NCBI GenBank assembly: GCA_023512345.1
Contig: JAILZT010000001.1
Location: forward strand, 562,599-626,598
From: Paenibacillus sp.
Lineage (GTDB): Bacteria > Bacillota > Bacilli > Paenibacillales > Paenibacillaceae
Direction: 5' to 3'
DNA: 64,000 nucleotides
In this document: in pieces, positions 33,823 through 42,965 of the stretch
Position numbering within the stretch: position 1 is the stretch's first letter
Layout: every line of letters starts with the position of its first letter
The notes under the pieces: model-generated
Database searches by the model: none
Told to the model about the DNA's origin: nothing
Seen by the model: only the letters and a program-made list of their open reading frames with translations
Position numbers and translations under genes: made by a program

Positions 33823-35081
33823 GGACCGTCGCTCCCCTCAATAAAGCCAAGCTTGTGCAACAGCCAAATAAATGGCTCATCCACACGAATGGGGCTGACG
33901 ACACCCTCTACCTTTTGATTCACCGGATTACTACCCAGTGCGGATACAGCGAAATAGCCGGTATTGGAAAAATACACATCCATCGTATCTTTAAAAGGAC
34001 GATCCACTTTACCGATAAACCGGCGAATTTCACCGTCAATATTGTGATACTCATCCAAATTCAGCGTCTTTCGGTGCACATAGTTGTTGAACACATTACT
34101 GTTCGATTTGATATAATCGCCTTCCTCATCCTTGAGAGAATGCAGCATATCGCTTTTGGCAAGCACTACTGCTGTCGGAATATCCGTTTTGCTCTTCTCC
34201 TGATAGGCGATAAAGTCACCGAACATGGTCAGTACCACATCACGCGGCTCATCATACTGCGATACCCATTCTCCAGGGCGATCCCCAATGTTAATGTGGA
34301 TTTTCTCACGGATGGAGCGGATTTGCAGCGGATCTACCATGAACAGAATTCCTGCCGAGTTCTTGATATGCTGTCCGTGCAGCCCCAGATAATCCTGATC
34401 GACCATCCCTTCCCCTGCCACATCGAAAAAGACAAGCGTAAGCGGCGGCTTCTGCTCATCCTTGAACACAAATTGAAAAATAAACGGCTCCTGCATTCTT
34501 TCCTTCTGCGTGGAAGCGAGCAAATCTCCGCGTTCGAACAAGGGCTCTTCGTACAGCGTACGAAATTTGCGGCTAATCTCGGCGTTAAGCGGCATACAGG
34601 CAGCGTCAAAATGACCCGCAGTTGTATGCTGCAGCGTATGAATCAAAGAGGTCATGTACACCGATTTCCCAACCTGCGACGCACCAATAATGGAAATAAT
34701 ATTGCTCGGCACCTTGCCTGCGGTAATCGGAAGCTCATTGTGACACGATGGACACAGCCGTCTGCGCGTAAGCACCCCGTAGCGGTCCGTAAGGCCAGTT
34801 AGTACATGATCGGTAAAATGGTGATATTCTTCCGGGATATCAACAGGCTTAATAATCGCTTCTATATCGTCTACCGAATCCAGGCCAAACCGCTGCCGGT
34901 ATTTGTTCAGGGCATCATCTTCACCGAGCGCGTAATTCTCATCGTCCTCCCGGCTATGCATAGCCCGAAATACAACTTCCTCCGGCGAAAATTTAGTGAA
35001 GCAATAGGGACATACAATATCATAAAAAAGCGGCCTTGGCGCCGGCTGATTTTTCTTCATGAAGCGGCTAAAAAATGACAT
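33819..35081 (-). CDS. Zinc-ribbon TRAFAC-like GTPase
   Basis: 420 residues. A split zinc ribbon (CPYCFTKF near residue 25 and CPSCHNEL near 112) surrounds an insert; the P-loop is IIGASQVGKSVYMTSLIH (about 130), switch II region FFDVAGEGMVDQD (DxxG, about 220) and the base-recognition motif VVLAKSDML (xKxD, about 300). This is the pattern of the 'double-GTPase/TRAFAC' proteins encoded next to GAP1 proteins. The frame opens 20 codons earlier, but AAGGAGG at 35091-35097 fits the ATG at 35081. It is the nucleotide switch of the small subcomplex with the GAP1-like protein. Cytoplasmic; substrate or partner unknown. Confidence 0.8.
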   Translation of the reverse strand: MSFFSRFMKKNQPAPRPLFYDIVCPYCFTKFSPEEVVFRAMHSREDDENYALGEDDALNKYRQRFGLDSVDDIEAIIKPVDIPEEYHHFTDHVLTGLTDRYGVLTRRRLCPSCHNELPITAGKVPSNIISIIGASQVGKSVYMTSLIHTLQHTTAGHFDAACMPLNAEISRKFRTLYEEPLFERGDLLASTQKERMQEPFIFQFVFKDEQKPPLTLVFFDVAGEGMVDQDYLGLHGQHIKNSAGILFMVDPLQIRSIREKIHINIGDRPGEWVSQYDEPRDVVLTMFGDFIAYQEKSKTDIPTAVVLAKSDMLHSLKDEEGDYIKSNSNVFNNYVHRKTLNLDEYHNIDGEIRRFIGKVDRPFKDTMDVYFSNTGYFAVSALGSNPVNQKVEGVVSPIRVDEPFIWLLHKLGFIEGSDGP

Positions 35082-35147
35082 TTTTTCTTTCCTCCTTAAA
35101 GCATACTTCGCAGCGTTCTTCCCGATTGGATTACTGTCCAAGTGTCA

Positions 35148-35783
35148 TTACTCTGGCACCAGCTCGTAATAGAGCCCGTATTTGCGCCCATCCGTGAAAT
35201 AAATACGTACAAAATCATCCTTGCCGATCTCAATAGGTGGCAAATGGTTGCGTCCGGCAGCGAAATCCTGCACAAAAGGGAAGATGATTCCGTCGTCTTT
35301 GCCGGCAGGGTACCCGCCTCTCTTTTTGACATAGCAGAGAACGTCCCTAGCCACTGGCACTTCCGCCGTAATCGCCATATGTACAGTTTTAGCCTTTTGG
35401 AATAATCCCTTTTTGTGAAGGATGGAATAATAGATCCGAGCCTTGCCTGCGCTGACGACAATACGATTGTCACCCTCCGGCTGTCTTACTAATACGGGCT
35501 GCCCATTCTCTGAGAGACGAGCAAATATGGTATAGGATACTAGACCAATATCATCCAATCGGTCCCTGTACCCATTATTGGCCTTGTATTCTTCACGCGT
35601 GTACAGCTTCAACCCATGGGGTGGAAGATCCGGGTTCCCCGGGTCCTCCGCAGCAGCCTTATGAATACATACCGCCTGCACACCGTCCGGCCAGCGCCAT
35701 CTTAATGTGCAGAAACGATCCTCCACCCGGGAAGTCACGTCACTAATTACCGGCGTAGAGCCATCAATCTCGGTGTACCTCAT
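35148..35783 (-). CDS. Beta-sandwich (Fn3-like) protein of the vWA/tubulin cluster
   Basis: 211 residues, no signal peptide or membrane helix. The sequence alternates short beta strands with tight turns (TLRWRWPDGVQAVCIH, RIVVSAGKARIYYSIL, KTVHMAITAEVPV) and looks like two immunoglobulin/Fn3-type domains. I do not recognise a named family or catalytic motif. It lies 24 bases after the membrane vWA gene and 66 bases before the GTPase gene. A binding or adaptor role is plausible from fold and position only. Confidence 0.65.
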   Translation of the reverse strand: MRYTEIDGSTPVISDVTSRVEDRFCTLRWRWPDGVQAVCIHKAAAEDPGNPDLPPHGLKLYTREEYKANNGYRDRLDDIGLVSYTIFARLSENGQPVLVRQPEGDNRIVVSAGKARIYYSILHKKGLFQKAKTVHMAITAEVPVARDVLCYVKKRGGYPAGKDDGIIFPFVQDFAAGRNHLPPIEIGKDDFVRIYFTDGRKYGLYYELVPE

Positions 35784-35807
35784 GACAACAAACTCCTTTC
35801 AACTCCG

Positions 35808-37085
35808 CTAAAATCCTTTGCTGCTCCGATCTCTTCTCGGTGTCGGGAAATGATCCGATCCTGGCGTTTGCGATGCTGCATTCTTCTGGCCTCTCCGGGA
35901 GAGCCGCCCTTCCCCAATGGGAACCACCATGGTAAACAATCCAATAATCGCCGCTAAAATAAGAACAGCAATCAATCGTATAATGACATCGAAGAAGGAA
36001 TGCCCACTTAGACCAAACTCAAGAATAAGACCGGCGAACAAACCGGATACGCCCCCGCCTAGACCGAAGCTTTTAGCCAGATAACGGTTGTCGAACATGA
36101 TTCCTAGACCGAGGCCCAGCGCTGCACCAATTAAAATAAGAGATAAGATACGCACTGCCGCATAATAGGGACTATCCGCTGTGGCATCACTCCGCTCTGT
36201 GACGAGCGTCCGGTCTCCCAATCGTTCATAGATTTGCTGGAACACATCACCTAAAAGATTAGCATCCGTAACATCGTAATATTGCCCGCCTGTTGTTGTT
36301 GCAATATCCTGCAGCAGGTAAGATCCAGACGGATCTTCCAGCCCAAGACCAATCGTATTCACCTTAATCCCGAGATCCAGATACTCCTGTAATTCCCGTG
36401 AGGTATCAAATTCACTGAACCCGTCTGACAGCAATATAACCATTGCCCCCCGACCTGCTGCTTCTTCACTATTCATCACGTTCATTGCTTCTGAAAGAGC
36501 GCCGCTAATATTCGTACCGCCTTCAGTGGTTTGTAAATTAGCAATAGCTGAGGAAACCTGCTCTACATCTGCTGGTTTTGCAAGAGAAGTCAGTGGCTGA
36601 GCAACCCTCGCATCATCGCTAAAAGTCAGAACCGCCACATGATTATCCTTATCCATGCTTCTTACCAATGCTTGTGCAGCTGTATATCGACTGTTATTGG
36701 GATCACTTTGCATCATGCTGCCGGAATCATCAATAACCATCACTACATTCTTAATCGGCTTAGCTCCTCCAAAGTTCAGCTCATAGACGAACTCTGTCAC
36801 CGCTCCGATTCCAAACATCAGAACTAATGTAGCCGGAAGAAGTCTCCACGACAAACCCAAATATCGCTGTTTCCAAGACGCTCCATTCAGCCGTGGAGAT
36901 ACCATTTCCGCAAGCAGACAGCCCAGTCCGACGCAAATACCTACTACCGCAAAATAACCACCGATAAGGAGTATTGAAGGAATCTCGCCAAGCCAACGAG
37001 CCAGAAGGATTTCTCCAACTACAAATGATATCCCACCGCCGATTAAACTAAAGAAAAGTAAAAGAACATTAATTTTACGCTGCAT
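35808..37085 (-). CDS. Membrane vWA-domain protein
   Basis: 425 residues. Three N-terminal membrane helices (about 8-110), then a vWA domain (about 112-290) with an intact MIDAS: DDSGSM, the threonine in TEGGTNISGA and the aspartate in ILLSDGFSEF. Three or more helices follow (about 310-395), ending in a basic tail. Depending on topology the vWA domain faces the wall side or the cytoplasm; I cannot settle this. It binds metal and a protein ligand. It differs in layout from the other vWA protein of the same operon, which has a signal peptide and a single helix. Confidence 0.82.
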   Translation of the reverse strand: MQRKINVLLLFFSLIGGGISFVVGEILLARWLGEIPSILLIGGYFAVVGICVGLGCLLAEMVSPRLNGASWKQRYLGLSWRLLPATLVLMFGIGAVTEFVYELNFGGAKPIKNVVMVIDDSGSMMQSDPNNSRYTAAQALVRSMDKDNHVAVLTFSDDARVAQPLTSLAKPADVEQVSSAIANLQTTEGGTNISGALSEAMNVMNSEEAAGRGAMVILLSDGFSEFDTSRELQEYLDLGIKVNTIGLGLEDPSGSYLLQDIATTTGGQYYDVTDANLLGDVFQQIYERLGDRTLVTERSDATADSPYYAAVRILSLILIGAALGLGLGIMFDNRYLAKSFGLGGGVSGLFAGLILEFGLSGHSFFDVIIRLIAVLILAAIIGLFTMVVPIGEGRLSRRGQKNAASQTPGSDHFPTPRRDRSSKGF

Positions 37086-37126
37086 ATCTCACACTTCCTT
37101 TCCGTAGAGAATTTACGAACCACCCA

Positions 37127-39538
37127 TCAGCGCAGATCAGGAAGCTGCTCCGCATGGATACCATGCAACTGATAGCCGTTCTGTACATAGGTTTCGTAGT
37201 AGACCTTACCGTTGCGGTAGAAGAGAAGATCCTCCAGATGGAACCCGCCCATGAGGTTCAACTTCTCCACACCGCTTCGGCGTTCCTCATGCACGAAGCC
37301 CAATCTGTAAATACGCGTTGTTTCATCTACGGTGAAGGCATAGCGCAGAAATTCGGAACCGCTGTCGCCGAAGAAATATTTCTCCTCATGCCGATGCTCT
37401 TGCGTATATTCGAACAGCCGGACATTGATGACTGCGCCTTCCTCTAAATTACGATATAGACGCTTGAACAGTTCTTCTCTGGATAACACCTGACGGTTAT
37501 CATAAGCCGCCGCAACATTGGCACGCCGGAGCAATTCTTCCTCAAAAGATAAAGCAAAAGGCTCTGCCTGAAGCAGCTCCCGCTGGCAAATATCAATCAG
37601 TCGCTCAATTACTGCCTGCTTCCCCTTCTCTAATAGGGTTGAAATGTTACCCATGTAACGCTCACTGAAAAATATACCCTTCCCCCGTTTGGCCTCCATG
37701 TCGTCCATGACCTCTTCAGTGACTACCCGGTAATATTCCATAATGTTCTGCCCGATTTCATCACCTGAATGTCTTACACTATCCAGTGCAAGAGTGCGCA
37801 GTTCTTCCTCCAGCTCTTCCATAGCCTTCACCCTGCTTACACATACGGCATGAAGCTGCTCTAATCCGGATTCTAGACGCTGGCATAAGGACAGCTCACT
37901 TTCCAATCGGAGGAGTTCATATTTTTTGCCATAGACGGCGGAAAATAAATAATGAATGAAGTTTCGCACCGTTCGCTTATCTAGCAGCGGAACCCTTTTG
38001 AACGGCTGCCTTTCCACATTTTCACCATACAATCTCTCTAGCTCCTCTTGCGTAGACATGATCATAGCCCGTAAGCCTGCCATGTGCTGCCGCAGTTGAA
38101 CCAGAGCACTTCCATTACCGCTGTCCCGATCTGCAGTCCATTCAGCCAGCTGGTAGAACGATACTTCGTGTGCTTCCTCCGTCTCTCCCTTAACCAACAG
38201 GGACTTCCAAATGGGAAGAGGCTGAAATGAATCCAATCGCTTGCCTGACTCGGCAATGAAATTGTTGCGGAAGTACGCCTCACCACCGTCTCCGAACAGC
38301 TGACGCTCCGCTTCCCTAAGTGATAAACGTTTCAGCTCATTATAGGAAGGATGTCCATGGCTCATTAGCCCGGTCATTTCGTTAATCCCTTCTTCATCCG
38401 GCAGCAGTTGCAGCGCTCGCTCCCGCAGGCTCTCCTGATCAATCATTAGTAAAGCCTGACGCTCCCGCATACTCCAAGGATTGCCTTCTTTCATTTCCGA
38501 GGCAAGGCGCCGAAAGGCATGATACAGAACAGACAGTGCAATCTGTCTGTTTGGTCTTCTCACACTGGAGAAACCAGCAGAAGCATACCCTTGCCGCCCC
38601 GTGCTGCCTCTAATTCCACTTTTAAAAGTCATATTATTATATCCGCCCTGCCCGATGGCATGATCAGAAGTTGGGCGTACCCTATTCTTAAGGAGGCTGA
38701 TGTGGGAAATAATCTCATAGTTATCGTTCATCCCGCCTAATGACAGCATCCCGCGCTCATTCTTATCTGACAACAGGTAGACGAGATCGAACAGCGATGA
38801 AGGGCCGTGGTTGACCGGAATCGAAAAACCCTCTTCCGTAACCAGCAGTGGAGCACTATAGGTGTAGTCTGAGGACTGCATATGCTCCAGCTCACGCAAA
38901 AAGGCTAACCCAACAGAGCTGGAATAGCCGAACTGATCCCCCTGCTCCCGCTCCTGAATCAAAGCATACACATCTGTCTGAACCGATTTGAAGGATTGCC
39001 CCAAAACTGTACGCGCCAGCAGGGTTATCTCCGGCAAGAACACATTAAGCGGGTCATCGACCCGCGTAATGATAGATAGATGGATTACATCGAAAGAAGA
39101 ATAGAGCCGCCCGTAATCCGCTATGCTGTTACTAAGCCGTCGGAGTGCACGATTCATCTCCGCCAGAAAATGGACCTGCTCATGAAACTCACGATAAATC
39201 TCGTGCCGTACCGTACGTTGATCACGGCCGGCAGTGCCGGGCAGAGTCATTCGCTGTACACGTTCAACTCCATTACGCAGAGTCGCCTCTGACGGATCAC
39301 GGTTCTTATCGCTCTCCCCACCTTCGGGGACTGCATGGATGGCCATAACACCGCCGGCATTATCCCATTTCCGCTCACAGCTATCAAGTACAGGACCGAT
39401 GGCCGAGGTTACCTTCTCGCCCAAAAACAGAAACAAGGCAGGGTAATGGATGCTGCTGCGTCCATCCCCCTTATGCTGCAGTGCCTCTTCCCTTGCGGCA
39501 TATTGCTCCGCAAATGATAATGCTAATAAGTTGGTCAT
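37127..39538 (-). CDS. Large uncharacterised cytoplasmic protein encoded beside the tubulin-like GTPase
   Basis: 803 residues with no signal peptide or membrane helix. I do not recognise the family. The N-terminal 250 residues have alternating strand/helix character (PALFLFLGEKVTSAIGPVLDSC, FDVIHLSIITRVDDP, LFDLVYLLSDKNERGMLSLG), which could be a divergent nucleotide-binding or tubulin-partner fold; no P-loop or GGTGSG is present. The rest is mostly long charged helices, likely coiled coil (about 480-640), and a beta-rich C-terminus. It follows the tubulin-like gene by four bases, so a physical partner of that protein is the simplest reading. Confidence 0.6.
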   Translation of the reverse strand: MTNLLALSFAEQYAAREEALQHKGDGRSSIHYPALFLFLGEKVTSAIGPVLDSCERKWDNAGGVMAIHAVPEGGESDKNRDPSEATLRNGVERVQRMTLPGTAGRDQRTVRHEIYREFHEQVHFLAEMNRALRRLSNSIADYGRLYSSFDVIHLSIITRVDDPLNVFLPEITLLARTVLGQSFKSVQTDVYALIQEREQGDQFGYSSSVGLAFLRELEHMQSSDYTYSAPLLVTEEGFSIPVNHGPSSLFDLVYLLSDKNERGMLSLGGMNDNYEIISHISLLKNRVRPTSDHAIGQGGYNNMTFKSGIRGSTGRQGYASAGFSSVRRPNRQIALSVLYHAFRRLASEMKEGNPWSMRERQALLMIDQESLRERALQLLPDEEGINEMTGLMSHGHPSYNELKRLSLREAERQLFGDGGEAYFRNNFIAESGKRLDSFQPLPIWKSLLVKGETEEAHEVSFYQLAEWTADRDSGNGSALVQLRQHMAGLRAMIMSTQEELERLYGENVERQPFKRVPLLDKRTVRNFIHYLFSAVYGKKYELLRLESELSLCQRLESGLEQLHAVCVSRVKAMEELEEELRTLALDSVRHSGDEIGQNIMEYYRVVTEEVMDDMEAKRGKGIFFSERYMGNISTLLEKGKQAVIERLIDICQRELLQAEPFALSFEEELLRRANVAAAYDNRQVLSREELFKRLYRNLEEGAVINVRLFEYTQEHRHEEKYFFGDSGSEFLRYAFTVDETTRIYRLGFVHEERRSGVEKLNLMGGFHLEDLLFYRNGKVYYETYVQNGYQLHGIHAEQLPDLR

Positions 39539-39542
39539 AGGA

Positions 39543-42500
39543 TTACTTCAGCTTTCTACGGATGCTGCTAAGCTTGCCAGTCATGGTCTTGTAGAAACCG
39601 TACATCTCGTCACCGTTGGCATGCTCCACCCGCTCATATTCCAGGCTGTCGCGTGCTTCAAGGAAAGAGACATATAGACCTTCCAGCTTATACAACAGTG
39701 GAGATACGTCTTCCGCTGCGGTCATTTCACCCGCACGGCGAGCCGCTTTGCGCAGCAGCACGCTGCGGCTTTTCTCATCCAATCCACGGAAATGACGGTA
39801 CACCGCAAACTCTACATAACTACGTTCTTTCATCAAATTAGCAAATGGCTCCCAAGCATCTTCCTCTTCATCCCGGTCATATACATACAGCGCACCTTTC
39901 TTAATAATGCTATCCGTATATAGCGCCTCAATAAATTGGTCCATCCATTTCTCTTCATCTAAATGTTGATGAAGCAGGGCTTCCAGTTCTTCTGCTTTGG
40001 CGGCAAGTGCTGCATATTTCGCCAGCTCTGCGCGGACACGGGAGATAAGCTGCGGTGAGCGAATCAAATTCTCCTGAGCCAGCTCTTTATTAATACTGCC
40101 GAAGATATCTTTAATCCCCTCACGTTCCAGACCCTTATCACGTAGGTTGTTCAGTTCATCCGCAGCCTTTTTCACTTCGCCCATATTCGGACGTCCCGCT
40201 TGCAGCTGCAGATTAAATCCAAGAAGAAATGCTTCAATATCGAAAGGCTTGGTGAAAACCACCGAATATCGGCTGCTCGTGTTCTCGTCGACACCTTTTT
40301 CCTTGATGATTCCAAGCTCCAGTGCCTGCATGAAATCTGCCCGCACTCTAGCGTTATAATCACGGACACGGTTGTTAACGTAAGTATCTCCCCATGATTT
40401 TTCAGGAATAGGAGAAGGCAGATACGTCCAGTTGTTCTTATCCGTCTGCACCAAATGGCGGCCAATTCCCTCTTTATCCAGAATCGTCCGTTCATAATTC
40501 TCTTCGAACACCCGAAGCGGAGTATAGACAAACAGCGGTACACCATTACGCGTATTCAGCCAGAAAATACGGTTTTTGACTTGGCTTTCCTTAATCGTGA
40601 ACTGTGATTTACCAAGTGCATTGTTCTGGTAGTTGCGAATTCCCTTGAGAATTCCTGGTGCTTTCACCGGCACTGACACGAAGCCCCATGACGGGAAGTG
40701 CAGACTGCCAGAGCTGTTGCTCAGGTGGAAGGTCGGTACGGCCTCTTCGTCCAGTTTGCCTGCGACAATACGTTCAACGAACTTGTCCAAAGGCTCTTCA
40801 TTGCCATATTTCATGACTAGGAAGTCTTCCATCGAACGAGTGATCAGATCGCCGAACTTATCACTTAGGAATTCTGAAATAGAGCGGACAATATCAATCT
40901 CCTGCTCTTTGACCCAACGGCCGGAATGATTCAGCATCTCGCGGGTAAAGTCACGAATGAGATCGTCCCCGTCCTTCTGGTCCATGATCTTAGAGATCGT
41001 TGCTGAAATATCCGGCACATTGACGATATTCCAATAATAGGTCTTGTTGCCCTTATGGTCAGCCTGCTCTTCGCCATTAATCAGGATTTCTCCATTTTTG
41101 GCAAAAATCGAGCTAAGCGCACTGAGGATTTCCGTGAACACACCGTATATGCGGTTGTTTTCTTCGTTAAGTAATTCATATAAGTCCTCGTAAAACTCAA
41201 TCATCCGCTCGGTACGCTCTACATCGGCATGCAGCCAATACTCATTGATTTTAGCTTCAATATAAGCATTTTTCTTCTTTTCCTTCGAGACAAAAGCACT
41301 GCGGGCATCGCCTAGTTTATCCTCTGCACTATCACGAGCAGTTTCGATATCACGCGGCAGACGAAGCAAGCTTTCACGCAGAGCTTCAATGTACGAGAGG
41401 ATCAGCTTCAGAATACAGAAGCCTTTTTCGGTATACAGCAAGCGGGATACATAAAAAGGACCCTGCTCCGGATGCAGGAAGATCCGTTCCAGTTCTTCTC
41501 CGAAGCGTCCGACGATTTCGCCGGGAAGCTGCTTTTTGGATTTGATATATTCTTCACGCGCACGGGACAGAAAGTTCTGTTCCAGTTCTGTATCCATGCT
41601 GACCACCTGATTTTTGATCACGTTGGCGTGGCTGAGACGTTCACTATTTTGATAACCTGGCAGCGGCTCCGGCACCCGTGATTCAAAGGTCTTAACCATA
41701 GTGTCCAGATCAATGCCAAGCTTGCGGGCGAACTTTTCTACATCCTCTTGCCCCGGTGCCTGATGGAACATGTTCTCCATTTTATCGAATAACCGGAAGG
41801 CGAGATAAGTTGTCATTTCCTCAATCGGAAGCACCGCGGATGAAGCCCCGATAATGTTGTATTCGTAGTTGGCTGGATAAGTTTTGTTCATCTGGGCGAT
41901 ATTCGTCCGAATGTTGCTGATATAGTCGTGGATGGCGAACTCTTCACCCGACTGCTTTTCCTCGCTGGCCATAAAGTTCGTGATATTCTCCGCCGTCACA
42001 TTCATGCAGTAATCATAAGCGTTCTCCAGCAATTTACCTTCGGTGTTGGTAGCCGAGATAAGATGACACAGGTTAAAGGGTGGCAATGGTGAATTTACCG
42101 TCAAAATATTACCGTACTGCTGGCGGAATCTCTCGCCCCGGCTGTCCACATTCATCCAGTAATCCAATTCTTTCAGCGCCGCGTATCCATTCTTGCGGAT
42201 ATATTCACGTGTATGCTCACTGAGGCTTTTATTCGCTAAATTCACGTCGGGTGTGAACAGATACCCTAAAGTGTTGACACGGTCAATTCCGGCGGAACCA
42301 AAGTCGCGTTCAATAATTCCCCGAACAATATAGGCAATATCCAGAAACGCACCACTGCCTGTACCTCCCGAAAGGCCTGTCAGCAAAAATACCATTAGCT
42401 TCTTGTTAGTGCCGACAGAGAGTGTCTTGATCTTCTTATCTATTGCCGCTACCACCTGATTGATTTTCGTAAACAGCAGCAGTCTTCCCGCTTGTCTTAC

Positions 42501-42932
42501 ACCCGCTGCTCCGTTCATGCCATCAGTGATACTCATCTCTGGAGAGAGCCATTCCGTAATGTACGGCTCAAGAATACTACGGTTCTGCAGCAGTCCACCG
42601 ATCTCGGCATTCGCCAGCAGCACAAATTCATTCTGCGGATCCAGGCCAATCCCTTTGTACTTTTTGCCGCGATCCTGTTCATTCGTCTCAAAAGCTAAAA
42701 ATTCCACGTTATCAGGCTTATCCCGTTTTTTCTTGGACAACGGATCTTCTGGCAGCTTGAAGCGGCGGTTAATCTGATATTTCAAACGCAGCAATGCGTC
42801 GATTCCCGTTCCGCCAAGCCCGATGATCAACATCGGGTTATCAATCGTATCCACCCTAATTTTGTCGCTGACAATACCTCCGCCAAGGGATACGTCCAGT
42901 TGTTGAATATGTTCTCTTACGATCGGTTTCAT
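39543..42932 (-). CDS. Tubulin/FtsZ-like GTPase (Tubulin_2 type)
   Basis: 1129 residues. The N-terminal GTPase domain (about 25-420) has PMLIIGLGGTGIDALLRLK as first strand and loop, and the tubulin signature LLTGLSGGTGSGAFLDIAYI near residue 190, the T4 loop that holds GTP phosphates. A long helical region follows (about 430-1129) with strongly charged stretches. No membrane helix. Proteins of this class occur in bacterial clusters with vWA and GTPase partners, and their polymerisation is untested as far as I know. It lies between the secreted vWA gene and the 803-residue gene. ATG preceded by AGGGGG-type ribosome binding site. Confidence 0.85.
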   Translation of the reverse strand: MKPIVREHIQQLDVSLGGGIVSDKIRVDTIDNPMLIIGLGGTGIDALLRLKYQINRRFKLPEDPLSKKKRDKPDNVEFLAFETNEQDRGKKYKGIGLDPQNEFVLLANAEIGGLLQNRSILEPYITEWLSPEMSITDGMNGAAGVRQAGRLLLFTKINQVVAAIDKKIKTLSVGTNKKLMVFLLTGLSGGTGSGAFLDIAYIVRGIIERDFGSAGIDRVNTLGYLFTPDVNLANKSLSEHTREYIRKNGYAALKELDYWMNVDSRGERFRQQYGNILTVNSPLPPFNLCHLISATNTEGKLLENAYDYCMNVTAENITNFMASEEKQSGEEFAIHDYISNIRTNIAQMNKTYPANYEYNIIGASSAVLPIEEMTTYLAFRLFDKMENMFHQAPGQEDVEKFARKLGIDLDTMVKTFESRVPEPLPGYQNSERLSHANVIKNQVVSMDTELEQNFLSRAREEYIKSKKQLPGEIVGRFGEELERIFLHPEQGPFYVSRLLYTEKGFCILKLILSYIEALRESLLRLPRDIETARDSAEDKLGDARSAFVSKEKKKNAYIEAKINEYWLHADVERTERMIEFYEDLYELLNEENNRIYGVFTEILSALSSIFAKNGEILINGEEQADHKGNKTYYWNIVNVPDISATISKIMDQKDGDDLIRDFTREMLNHSGRWVKEQEIDIVRSISEFLSDKFGDLITRSMEDFLVMKYGNEEPLDKFVERIVAGKLDEEAVPTFHLSNSSGSLHFPSWGFVSVPVKAPGILKGIRNYQNNALGKSQFTIKESQVKNRIFWLNTRNGVPLFVYTPLRVFEENYERTILDKEGIGRHLVQTDKNNWTYLPSPIPEKSWGDTYVNNRVRDYNARVRADFMQALELGIIKEKGVDENTSSRYSVVFTKPFDIEAFLLGFNLQLQAGRPNMGEVKKAADELNNLRDKGLEREGIKDIFGSINKELAQENLIRSPQLISRVRAELAKYAALAAKAEELEALLHQHLDEEKWMDQFIEALYTDSIIKKGALYVYDRDEEEDAWEPFANLMKERSYVEFAVYRHFRGLDEKSRSVLLRKAARRAGEMTAAEDVSPLLYKLEGLYVSFLEARDSLEYERVEHANGDEMYGFYKTMTGKLSSIRRKLK

Positions 42933-42965
42933 TTGCTTTCCCCCTAAAATTTCTGCGAATCAATA

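Noticed and set aside
33855..34802. 315-codon plus-strand frame opposite the GTPase gene
   Set aside because: It is the antisense shadow of the GTPase gene, which has clear P-loop, DxxG and KxD motifs and a strong ribosome binding site.
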